Source of the DNA: Hydrogenophaga sp.
GTDB lineage: Bacteria > Pseudomonadota > Gammaproteobacteria > Burkholderiales > Burkholderiaceae_C
Assembly: GCA_030653975.1 (NCBI GenBank)
Contig: JAURYH010000027.1
Coordinates: 1-44,129, forward strand
DNA: 44,129 nucleotides
Reading direction: 5' to 3'
Shown: positions 19,090 through 26,035 of the stretch, one piece after another
Numbering within the stretch: the first letter of the stretch is position 1
Layout of the letters: each line of letters starts with the position of its first letter
The notes under the pieces: generated by a model
Seen by the model: the letters and a program-made list of their open reading frames with translations, nothing else
Databases searched by the model: none
Told to the model about the DNA's origin: nothing
Made by a program: the position numbers and the translations under genes

Positions 19090-19191
19090 GGCAATGAACG
19101 GCCCGCCAGTTTCCGGCAGGAGCGCGGCCGGCGCAAGCGCCACCCCGGCGCGTTCAGGGTTGTCGCCCGGATGGCTCGGCGGCGCGACGGA

Positions 19192-19575
19192 TCAACCGCG
19201 CACGAACAGCGTCACCAGAGGCTGATCACCCACCTGGCGACTCCAGTGGCCGTGCACCGCGGGGTCGAAGGTCGCGCCTTCGGGCAGGGTGTCGGCCGAA
19301 TAGAAATGTTCCCCCGGGCCGAAGCTGCGCGAGCTGCCGTCCTGCAGGCCGATCTCCATCTGCCCCTGCAAGACAAACAGCCACTGCGGCGCGCCGGTGC
19401 AGTGGAACGGGCTGCGAAAACCCACCGGACTCTCGCGCAGCTGGAAACCATCCGAAGGCATGAGTGGCGAGAGGCGGGCAGCGGGTGTGCCCTCGCTCAG
19501 GGCCACGGTCTCTTCGCGGAAGGCCGCGTGACCGTCGGTACCGGTGAACAACACCACTTTGTTGAACGTGCTCAT
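19192..19575 (-). CDS. Cupin-domain protein
   Basis: The 127-residue single-domain protein has a jelly-roll pattern. A first cupin-like motif region reads SPFHCTGAPQWLFVLQGQMEIGLQDG (about 73-98) and is followed by FGPGEHFYSADTLPEGATFDPAVHGHWS. Candidate metal ligands are H in SPFHC, H in GEHFY and the later H residues, but the classical G(X)5HXH motif is not intact. It is probably cytoplasmic. The ATG at 19575 is preferred to an upstream in-frame start because MSTFNKVVLF begins the first strand. It heads the minus-strand run cupin, MoaD-like, BNR-repeat. The ligand and function are unknown. Confidence 0.75.
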   Translation of the reverse strand: MSTFNKVVLFTGTDGHAAFREETVALSEGTPAARLSPLMPSDGFQLRESPVGFRSPFHCTGAPQWLFVLQGQMEIGLQDGSSRSFGPGEHFYSADTLPEGATFDPAVHGHWSRQVGDQPLVTLFVRG

Positions 19576-19634
19576 GGATCTCCTGGGTTGCGCCGTTGGT
19601 TGGCTCCGGTTTGTACCAGATGGCCATCGCACAC

Positions 19635-19672
19635 AAAAAAGCGGCCTGGTGACGGGAGGGTCACCAGGCCGC
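19635..19672 (-). terminator. Strong rho-independent terminator of the DUF4148 gene
   Basis: A 13-bp perfect stem (GCGGCCTGGTGAC, 19641-19653, with 19660-19672) and a 6-base loop are followed on the minus strand by TTTTTT (19640-19635). The hairpin lies just beyond the DUF4148 stop. Confidence 0.92.
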
Positions 19673-19693
19673 CACCGCGGGATCCGACGGGGA

Positions 19694-20326
19694 TCAGTTC
19701 ATCGACGAGGCAGGGTAGCGGCCGGGGTTCAGTTCCTTGAGCGTCTGGCCACTCTCCGAGTTGGCCATCACGTCACCGTTGCGCTGCGCTTCGCGCAGTT
19801 CGGCACGCACCTGCTCGCGCGTCTTGCCCTGCGCCACGGCGGTATGGGCGTAACGGCCGGGGTTCAGTTCCTTGGCGGTCTGGCCGGACTCCGAGTTGAC
19901 GACCACGTCGCCACGGGCCTGGGCTTGACTCAGTTCGGTCTTGACCTGATCACGGGTCTTCGCCATGGCCACGGCGCGGTCCGGGAAGTTCTGGGGCGCC
20001 ATTTCGGCCAGCGTCTGGCCCGATTCGCTGTTCGCCACGACATCACCGCTGCGCTGAGCCGCCAGCAACTCGGCCTGCACCTGAGCGCGGGTCCTGGTCT
20101 GCGCGACGACCGCGGGATAGGCCTGCGGGTTGACCTGGCGCTGGGTCAGGCCCGACTCGCCGTCGGCCAGCAGGTCGCCGTTGCGCTGGGCGTTCAGGAA
20201 GTCGGCACGGACCTGGTCGCGGGTCTTGGCTTCGGCCGGATCGGCAGCCAGGGCCTGGCCAGCGCTCAGGGCGGCGATGGCCAGGGTGATGGAAGAGAGA
20301 ACGGTGGAGCGGTTTGCGAATTTCAT
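19694..20326 (-). CDS. Secreted protein of four tandem DUF4148 repeats
   Basis: The product has 210 residues. A signal peptide (1 to about 27, cleavage near GQALA/ADP) is followed by four units of about 44-45 residues. Each unit has the form TRxQVxAELxxAQRxGDVVxNSESGQTxxExNPxxYP; the first is the most diverged. DUF4148 proteins are common, mostly uncharacterised periplasmic proteins of Burkholderiales, usually with one copy per protein. Four copies make this a repeat-expanded member. A good AAAGGA ribosome site lies upstream of the ATG at 20326. It is divergent from a LysR-type regulator, which may control it (inference), and ends in a strong terminator, so it is a single-gene transcript. Confidence 0.85.
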   Translation of the reverse strand: MKFANRSTVLSSITLAIAALSAGQALAADPAEAKTRDQVRADFLNAQRNGDLLADGESGLTQRQVNPQAYPAVVAQTRTRAQVQAELLAAQRSGDVVANSESGQTLAEMAPQNFPDRAVAMAKTRDQVKTELSQAQARGDVVVNSESGQTAKELNPGRYAHTAVAQGKTREQVRAELREAQRNGDVMANSESGQTLKELNPGRYPASSMN

Positions 20327-20616
20327 GGTGGATTTCCTTTCGGGGGAGTAAAAAAGTGGAGTCGGAGGAATCGTGCCGGGCGGGCGCTGGGGCGTCTTTT
20401 CAATGCGGTATCGTTTTTTTTCGCTGGGTTTCGGTGAGTTCAAAAAATCAACAACACATCGGGTCTGCCTGGCCTCGGAGCGGTTTGTGGAGGGTTGTTC
20501 CGCTGCGATGGGTGAACTTTAAAATTTCTTTTTCCAAAGAAAAACCGCCTTGATTGCGTCGATATATTGCTGATTCAGCAATAATCAAACGCTTGAAATC
20601 CTGAAAGCCCTGCCCC
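20327..20616. promoter_or_regulatory. AT-rich divergent control region between DUF4148 and lysR genes
   Basis: These 290 bases are clearly richer in A+T than the surroundings. They contain two perfect dyads: TTTCTTT-TTCC-AAAGAAA (20525-20542) and TATTGCTGA-T-TCAGCAATA (20565-20583). The second fits the T-N11-A rule of LysR operators and lies 33 bases before the lysR start. No protein gene is visible here. Confidence 0.6.
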
Positions 20617-21561
20617 ATGGACCGTCTGACCTCGATGCGTGTGTTCCTGCGGGTGATCGATGAGGGCGGCTTTGCCGCCGCGGCCCGCGCGCTGGACCTG
20701 TCACCCGCGGTGGTGACCCGCCTGGTGGCCGACCTCGAAGACCACCTGGGCACGCGCCTGCTGCACCGCACGACCCGGCGCCAGTCGCTCACCGAAGCCG
20801 GTGAGCAGTATCTGCAGCGGGTGCGCCACATCCTGCAGGACCTGGACGAGGCGCACGCCGTGGTCAGCTCGCACACCCAGGCGCTCTCGGGCGTGCTGCG
20901 CATCCTGGCGCCGCCGGTGCTCGCCACCCACGTGCTCGCTCCGCTGGTCACCGGTTTCCGGCAGGCCTACCCCGACATCCGGCTCGACATCGAGGTCGAG
21001 TCACACCGCGAACCGCCGATCGAAGACTTCGACATCACCCTGCTCGGCGCGAGTGACGGTTTTGACGGCGACGTGATCGCCCGCAAGGTGATCAGCACCG
21101 AGGCCATCCTGGTCGCTTCACCGGCTTACCTGGCCCGGCGCGGTGTGCCCCAGACCCCGGCCGACCTGCAGCAGCACGACTGCCTGCGCATCAAGCCCGA
21201 GGGCCTGCGCAGCCGCTACTGGCGTCTGTTCCGCGCCGACGACGACAACGAGCAGGTCGAACTGGACGTGACGCCCGTGCTCTGGGCCAACCACACCGAC
21301 ACCTTGCAGCGCGCGGCGCTTGACGGCGCCGGCATCACGGGCGCCACGGTCGAAATCGCGGCTCCGCACCTCGCCAGCGGCGCCCTGGTGCGCGTGCTCC
21401 ACCCCTGGATCGCCGGTCGCTACACGCTCTACGCCGCCCTGCCCAGCCGAAAGTTCATGCCACAGCGCACGCGGGTGTTTCTCGACTACCTGACCGAGCA
21501 GACCCGCCTCGGCGTGGCCCAGGCACTGAGCGCCTGCGACGGCTGCCGACCCACCGGCTGA
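20617..21561 (+). CDS. LysR-family transcriptional regulator
   Basis: The 314-residue product has an N-terminal winged HTH (1-60: MDRLTSMRVFLRVIDEGGFAAAARALDLSP, then VVTRLVADLEDHLGTRLLHRTTR) and a LysR substrate-binding domain (about 88-300). The N-terminal sequence places it in the large CrgA/YafC-like group, in which the regulator commonly controls a divergent gene and itself. Its divergent neighbour is the DUF4148 secreted protein. A perfect 19-bp palindrome at 20565-20583 is the obvious operator candidate. The inducer is unknown. The C-terminal tail ALSACDGCRPTG is unconserved. Confidence 0.93.
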   Translation: MDRLTSMRVFLRVIDEGGFAAAARALDLSPAVVTRLVADLEDHLGTRLLHRTTRRQSLTEAGEQYLQRVRHILQDLDEAHAVVSSHTQALSGVLRILAPPVLATHVLAPLVTGFRQAYPDIRLDIEVESHREPPIEDFDITLLGASDGFDGDVIARKVISTEAILVASPAYLARRGVPQTPADLQQHDCLRIKPEGLRSRYWRLFRADDDNEQVELDVTPVLWANHTDTLQRAALDGAGITGATVEIAAPHLASGALVRVLHPWIAGRYTLYAALPSRKFMPQRTRVFLDYLTEQTRLGVAQALSACDGCRPTG

Positions 21562-21652
21562 CAGCCTGTTGCACAAAAAGCCGCGGCGCGTTAACCCCAT
21601 CGGACGCCCGGCCGCGTTTCAGTGAGCTCCATCCATCTTTTCCGGAGCTTGC

Positions 21653-22564
21653 ATGAACCCCCTTCTGCCGACCCTGCGCCGCCTGGCCCTGCCCCCGCTC
21701 GCCGCCCTGGCCCTCTTCAGCGCCCTGCCCGCCCATGCCCTGGGACGGCTGAGCGACATCCAGGTCATCGACCGCGACAGCGGTGAAACCCTGCCGGTCT
21801 ACCACCATCGTGGCGAACACTGGGTGGCGGGGCGGCCCGGCGCGCGCTACGCCGTGGCCCTGCGCAACGCCACACACGGGCGCGTGCTCGGGGTCGTGTC
21901 GGTGGACGGAATCAACGTCGTCTCGGGCCAGACCGCCGCCTGGAGCCAGACCGGCTACGTGCTGAGCCCCGGGCAGCGCTACGAGATCACCGGCTGGCGC
22001 AAGAGCGACGCCGAGGTCGCCGCCTTCCACTTCACCGCCGCCCCCGCGTCCTACGCCGCGCGCACCGACCGCCCGGCGCAGGTGGGCGTGATCGGCGTGG
22101 CCGTGTTCCGCGAAAAGACACCACCCCCACCGGTCATCGCACCGCAACCCCTGCCCGAGCCGTACAGCCAGCGGTCCTCCCGCGAACGCCTGGCCGACGC
22201 CGAATCGGCAACGGACTTCAAAAGCCGCGCCGAGGCGGCCGGTGTCCCTGCGGCTTCAGCGGACAGCGCCAACGACAGCGGCGCCAGTGCGATGGCCCGT
22301 GAAGCGGCACCGGCTTCGCGCCGCATGGCCCCGGCCAGCCCGGCACCACGCCTGGGCACGGGCCACGGCGAGCGCGAAGATTCGTGGGTGAGCCACACCA
22401 GCTTCGAGCGCCGCAGCGAGCGGCCCGACGAACTGATCCGCATCCGCTACGACAGCCGCGAGAACCTGATCGCCATGGGCATCCTGCCCACCACCACCGT
22501 GCCCCCGCGGCCCAACCCCTTCCCCGGCGCGCCACACCCCGGCTACGTGCCCGACCCGCACTGA
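21653..22564 (+). CDS. Secreted protein of unknown function, paralogue 1
   Basis: The product has 303 residues with a signal peptide (MNPLLPTLRRLALPPL to about residue 29, cleavage after AHA). A conserved N-terminal domain (about 32-150) with VIDRDSGETLPVYHHRGEHW, GARYAVALRN, SVDGINVVSGQTAAW and GYVLSPGQRYEITGWRKS is followed by a low-complexity Ala/Pro/Ser linker (about 160-230). A conserved C-terminal motif, FERRSERPDELIRIRY and NLIAMGILP, ends in PGYVPDPH. A clear paralogue with the same layout but a shorter linker lies at 26036-26842. I do not recognise the family. A GGAG ribosome site precedes the ATG, and the ECF sigma gene follows after about 190 bases. Confidence 0.8.
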   Translation: MNPLLPTLRRLALPPLAALALFSALPAHALGRLSDIQVIDRDSGETLPVYHHRGEHWVAGRPGARYAVALRNATHGRVLGVVSVDGINVVSGQTAAWSQTGYVLSPGQRYEITGWRKSDAEVAAFHFTAAPASYAARTDRPAQVGVIGVAVFREKTPPPPVIAPQPLPEPYSQRSSRERLADAESATDFKSRAEAAGVPAASADSANDSGASAMAREAAPASRRMAPASPAPRLGTGHGEREDSWVSHTSFERRSERPDELIRIRYDSRENLIAMGILPTTTVPPRPNPFPGAPHPGYVPDPH

Positions 22565-22570
22565 ATGGAA

Positions 22571-22662
22571 CACCCCCGCCGCGCTTTGCGCGACCCCCTG
22601 GGGGCGGCACTGGCCGTCCGGCAAAGCCGGCCCGGCGGTGCCCCTCGGCGGGACTGTGGCGC
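22571..22662. repeat. GC-rich intergenic repeat, copy B
   Basis: CACCCCCGCCGCGCTTTGCGCGACCCCCTGGGGG, written here in the sense of two shorter arms, is followed by GGCAAAGCCGGCCCGG. It is related to the blocks near 781, 25421, 26848 and 31499. It lies between paralogue 1 and the ECF sigma gene. Confidence 0.6.
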
Positions 22663-22755
22663 ACGTTCCGGATCATGCTCCGGCGAGGTAAAGCGACCCA
22701 GGCCGAAGCGCGAGGCGGGCATCACGTTACCCGCCCGCTCGCCATAATCCACCGC

Positions 22756-23331
22756 ATGTCCGCGGTGAACGAGCCTTCTGATGAGCAGCTCATGCTGGCC
22801 TTTGCCGCCGGGGACGCGCGCGCCTTCGAAACCCTCTACGACCGCCACGCCCTGCCGGTGTGGCGCTTCGTGATGCGCAGCGTGAACGACCGCGCCCTGG
22901 CCGACGATCTGGTGCAGGACGTGTGGTTCAGCCTCGCGCGGCAGGCGCCGGCCTACGAAGTCCGCGCCCGCTGGCGCACCTGGTTGTTCACCCTCGCCCA
23001 CCACCGGCTGGTGGACCACTGGCGCACCCACAAAAACCACGCCAGCCTCGATGCGGCCACCGAAGACGGCGCCAGCCTGGCAGACACGCTGGCGGCCGAA
23101 TCCGGTTTTGGCCCCGAGCGCCGGCTGACCTCGCGCGAGCAGGCGCAGGCCCTGCTGGACGCACTCGCCGCGCTGCCCGCCAACCAGCGCGAAGCCTTCC
23201 TGCTGCAGGCCGAAGGCGGCCTGAGCCTGGCCGAGATCGCCCAGACCACCGGCGTGAGCCCCGAAACAGCCAAGAGCCGCCTGCGCTACGCCCGCGCCCG
23301 CCTGCGCGAAACCCTGGAGGCGCACGCATGA
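22756..23331 (+). CDS. RNA polymerase sigma factor, ECF family (sigma-70 regions 2 and 4)
   Basis: The 191-residue product has region 2 (FETLYDRHALPVWRFVMRSV, DDLVQDVWFSLARQ, WLFTLAHHRLVDHWR, about 25-95) and region 4 (ALAALPANQREAFLLQ, LSLAEIAQTTGVSPETAKSRLRYARARL, about 135-185). These are the two domains that define ECF sigma factors. The start ATG at 22756 gives MSAVNEPSDEQLMLAFAAGD, typical of the family. The stop overlaps the start of the next gene (ATGA), so the two are translationally coupled; that partner is membrane-anchored and is likely its antagonist. Target promoters are unknown; the flanking paralogous secreted proteins are candidates (inference). Confidence 0.92.
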   Translation: MSAVNEPSDEQLMLAFAAGDARAFETLYDRHALPVWRFVMRSVNDRALADDLVQDVWFSLARQAPAYEVRARWRTWLFTLAHHRLVDHWRTHKNHASLDAATEDGASLADTLAAESGFGPERRLTSREQAQALLDALAALPANQREAFLLQAEGGLSLAEIAQTTGVSPETAKSRLRYARARLRETLEAHA

Positions 23332-24353
23332 ACCGTTTTCCCCCAACGCCCGGCGGAACCGACGACAGCGGCGAAGACCGGCTGCTGCGCCGTTACCACG
23401 AAGCCAATGCCCTCGACGACGCGCGCCCGGGTCCCGCGCTGCGCGAGGCCGTGCTCAACCATGCGCGCAGTGTGGCGGCAGCCCGGAAAGACGGGGCTTC
23501 GTCCAAAGGCCGCGCACCCGCCAGCAACGATCCCTCATGGACCTTGCGCGCCCTCGGCAGCTTGGCCGTGCTGGGCCTCGTGGGCCTGCTGATGCTGCAG
23601 TTCGACCGCGGCTCGCCCGAAGAGCGCGAAGCTGCGTTCGGCGGGCCATCGGCTCCGCTGGCCAGTCCGCCGCCAACAGCCAGCGAGCGAGGCGGTCTGC
23701 CCACCACCGGCGCCATCGCAGACGGCTCCAGCACCGCCGACACACCCCGACCCGCAGCACCCGCCGCCCCGGCAAAGCCCGTCCCGACGCCCAGCCCCCA
23801 GAAGTCCGCAGACCAGGAAGCCTTGGCCACTGCGCCCGAACCGCCTCTTGAACCCGCCGTGCGCCCAGTCCCGCCGATGGCAGAACCAACGCCCGCAGCG
23901 ATGGCCACCGACAACGCCACCCGTCAGACGGCTGAAACGCCGGCAGCGCCTGCGGCCATGGCCCGGGCGACACCCGGCGAACCGGGGGCAGGACGCAACG
24001 CCGCATCGACACACGACAGCGGCCCGGATCACCAGGCCAGCCGACTGCGCCGCGAGGCACCCGCGAGCGACCACGCAGGCGCGGCACCCAGCCTGCCTCC
24101 GTTGCTCGCAGCCACCTTGCAGGGCGATGCCGAAGCCGTGCGCCGCCTGCTCACCGCGGGCGCTGACGCCAACGCCCGCGATGACAAGGGGCGCACCGCG
24201 CTCATGCTCGCCGCGAGGCGCGGCGACGCCGCGTTGATCCGCTTGTTGCTGGACGCGGGCGCCGATGCACAGCGCCGCGACAGCGAGGGCCTGAGCGCGG
24301 CCGACCACGCGACGCAGAGCGGACAGACAGCGGTTCTGCCGCTGCTGCCCTAG
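23328..24353 (+). CDS. Membrane-anchored ankyrin-repeat protein, putative anti-sigma partner
   Basis: The product has 341 residues. A short cytoplasmic N-terminal segment (1-70, with LLRRYHEANALDDARPGPALREAVL) is followed by one transmembrane helix (about 72-91, LRALGSLAVLGLVGLLML) and a long Pro/Ala-rich periplasmic linker (about 95-250). The C-terminal domain has at least two ankyrin repeats (about 255-341: LLAATLQGDAEAVRRLLTAG, GRTALMLAARRGDAALIRLLLDAGADA). Position and ATGA coupling to the ECF gene, plus the single helix, suggest an anti-sigma-like role, but no zinc-binding anti-sigma motif (HxxxCxxC) is present. Ankyrin repeats on the periplasmic side would be a sensing or docking module (inference). 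Confidence 0.75.
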   Translation: MNRFPPTPGGTDDSGEDRLLRRYHEANALDDARPGPALREAVLNHARSVAAARKDGASSKGRAPASNDPSWTLRALGSLAVLGLVGLLMLQFDRGSPEEREAAFGGPSAPLASPPPTASERGGLPTTGAIADGSSTADTPRPAAPAAPAKPVPTPSPQKSADQEALATAPEPPLEPAVRPVPPMAEPTPAAMATDNATRQTAETPAAPAAMARATPGEPGAGRNAASTHDSGPDHQASRLRREAPASDHAGAAPSLPPLLAATLQGDAEAVRRLLTAGADANARDDKGRTALMLAARRGDAALIRLLLDAGADAQRRDSEGLSAADHATQSGQTAVLPLLP

Positions 24354-24366
24354 ATCCGTCAGGTTT

Positions 24367-25356
24367 TCAGCGCGGGTTCGGCAAACCGGCGTTGAGCGGG
24401 GTGCGTGTTTCGCCGCGGGTCAGGTAGGCGATCAGGTTGTCGGCGGCCAGATCGGCCATGGCGCGGCGCGTCTGGAGCGTGGCGCTGGCGATGTGGGGCG
24501 TGAGCACCACGTTGGGCACGTCGAGCAGGCCGGGGTGCACGCAGGGCTCACCCTCGAACACGTCCAGCCCGGCGGCGGCGATGCGCTTCTCGCGCAGCGC
24601 CACGGCCAGCGCCGCGTCGTCCACGATGCCGCCGCGTGCGATGTTGACCAGCGTCGCCGTGGGCTTCATCTGTGCGAGCTCGGCGGCGCCGATGGCGTGG
24701 TGCGATTCGGCGCTGTAGGGCAGCACCAGCACCAGGTGGTCGGCCTGCTGCAGCAGCTCGGCCTTGCTCACGTAGCGCGCCCGGCAGGCGGCTTCGCTCT
24801 CCGCGTCGAGCCGGGAGCGGTTGTGGTAGATCACGTTCATGCCAAAGCCGTGCGCGCCGCGCCGCGCGATGGCCTGCCCGATGCGGCCCATGCCCAGGAT
24901 GCCCAGCGTGCTGCCGTGCACCTCGGCGCCGGCAAACATGTCCAGCGCCCAGCGGTTCCACTGGCCGGCGCGCAGGAAGTGTTCACTCTCGGTGATGCGC
25001 CGCGCCGTGGCCATGAGCAGGGCAAAACCGAAGTCGGCCGTGGTCTCGGTCAGCACGTCGGGCGTATTGGTGGCGAGCACGCCGGCCGCCGTCATGGCCG
25101 GCACGTCGAAGTTGTTGTAGCCGACCGCGATGTTGGCCACGATGCGCAGCTGCGGACAGGCGGTCAGCAGTTCTGCGTCGATGCGTTCGCTGCCGGTGGT
25201 CATGGCGCCGACCTTGCCCTGCAGGCGTTCGATCAACTGAGCGGGCGTGAACGGTGCATCGACGTCATTGGTCTCGACCTCGAAATGCTCACGCAGACGC
25301 TCCACCACCTCGGGAAACACGGCGCGGGCGATCAGGATGGCAGGGCGTTGGTTCAA
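24367..25356 (-). CDS. D-2-hydroxyacid dehydrogenase, glyoxylate/hydroxypyruvate reductase type
   Basis: This 329-residue NAD(P)H-dependent enzyme matches the GhrB/glyoxylate reductase group. It has the nucleotide-binding GILGMGRIGQAIARR (about 152-166), the substrate Arg in VNIARGGIVDD, Glu in LDVFEGEP and the catalytic His in LTPHIAS. The frame has no suitable ATG near the conserved start. A TTG at 25356, preceded by GGAG, gives LNQRPAILIARAVFPEVVERL, matching the family start. An ATG lies seven bases upstream in another frame and reads ATG-CCT-TGA, a two-codon ORF overlapping the TTG. A TTG start could lower expression. The exact substrate (glyoxylate, hydroxypyruvate or 2-ketogluconate) cannot be decided. 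Confidence 0.88.
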   Translation of the reverse strand: MNQRPAILIARAVFPEVVERLREHFEVETNDVDAPFTPAQLIERLQGKVGAMTTGSERIDAELLTACPQLRIVANIAVGYNNFDVPAMTAAGVLATNTPDVLTETTADFGFALLMATARRITESEHFLRAGQWNRWALDMFAGAEVHGSTLGILGMGRIGQAIARRGAHGFGMNVIYHNRSRLDAESEAACRARYVSKAELLQQADHLVLVLPYSAESHHAIGAAELAQMKPTATLVNIARGGIVDDAALAVALREKRIAAAGLDVFEGEPCVHPGLLDVPNVVLTPHIASATLQTRRAMADLAADNLIAYLTRGETRTPLNAGLPNPR

Positions 25357-25420
25357 GGCATGACTCCGGTTTAAACGATTGACCCACGCTCCTCTGGAAC
25401 GTGAGGACCCACCCAGCACA

Positions 25421-25497
25421 CGCCGAAGATCCGGCTTCGCCGGTCCAAGGGCGTGGTCCCCCCGGGGGGAAGCCGCGAAGCGGCGCAGGGGGCGCTT
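25421..25497. repeat. GC-rich intergenic repeat, copy C
   Basis: GATCCGGCTTCGCCGG is followed by CCCCCCGGGGGGAAGCCG and CGAAGCGGCGCAGGGGGCG. The block sits between the hydroxyacid dehydrogenase start and the FKBP stop and belongs to the same family as copies A, B, D and E. Confidence 0.6.
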
Positions 25498-25845
25498 TTA
25501 TACGGCCAGGAGATCGACCTCGAACAACAGGGTCGCATTGGGCGGGATCACGCCGCCGGCGCCGCGCGCGCCGTAGCCGAGTTCAGCCGGGATGACCAGG
25601 CGGCGCGTGCCGCCCACGGCCATGCCCTGCACGCCTTCGTCCCAGCCCTTGATGACGTGGCCGGCGCCGAGCGGGAATTCGAAAGGCTGGCCGCGGTCCT
25701 TGCTGGAGTCGAATTTGGCGCCCTGCACGCCGTCGTTGAAGAGCCAGCCGGTGTAGTGCACCTGCACCGGGCGACCGGCCTGGGCGACTTCGCCGCTGCC
25801 GATCACGGTGTCTTCGTATTGCAGGCCGCTGGGAGTGGTGATCAT
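25498..25845 (-). CDS. FKBP-type peptidyl-prolyl cis-trans isomerase
   Basis: This 115-residue single FKBP domain catalyses proline isomerisation in protein folding. Landmarks are VQVHYTGWLFNDG (Tyr and Phe of the active-site pocket), KFDSSKDRGQPFEFPLGAGHVIKGWDEGVQGM (Asp, Phe, Val-Ile, Trp of the FK506 site) and GYGARGAGGVIPPNATLLFEVDL. There is no signal peptide, so the enzyme is cytoplasmic. The length and the start MITTPSGLQYEDTVIG match the short cytoplasmic FKBPs of Burkholderiales. It appears to be a single gene, downstream of the hydroxyacid dehydrogenase only across the repeat block. Confidence 0.95.
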   Translation of the reverse strand: MITTPSGLQYEDTVIGSGEVAQAGRPVQVHYTGWLFNDGVQGAKFDSSKDRGQPFEFPLGAGHVIKGWDEGVQGMAVGGTRRLVIPAELGYGARGAGGVIPPNATLLFEVDLLAV

Positions 25846-26035
25846 GGAATGTCCTTGAATGGGATGAAAAGGGAAGTGGCGATTATTCCAGTCCTTGTGC
25901 GCACCGCACCGACGCGGGCCCGTTGCACCTTTGGCAACACGGATTTACACCCGCTTTTCAATCGCGATGGCAAGCGTTAACGCGCACCGTTTGTACTGCA
26001 GGCTCCCATCCACCCCAGGCCACAGGAGTGCCTCC

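Noticed and set aside
21590..26010. ECF-type promoters (TTAAC near a CGTTT) upstream of both secreted paralogues
   Set aside because: Both leaders contain GCGTTAAC, but the distance to a CGT-type -10 differs (about 18 versus 5 bases), so they do not form a shared ECF promoter by eye.
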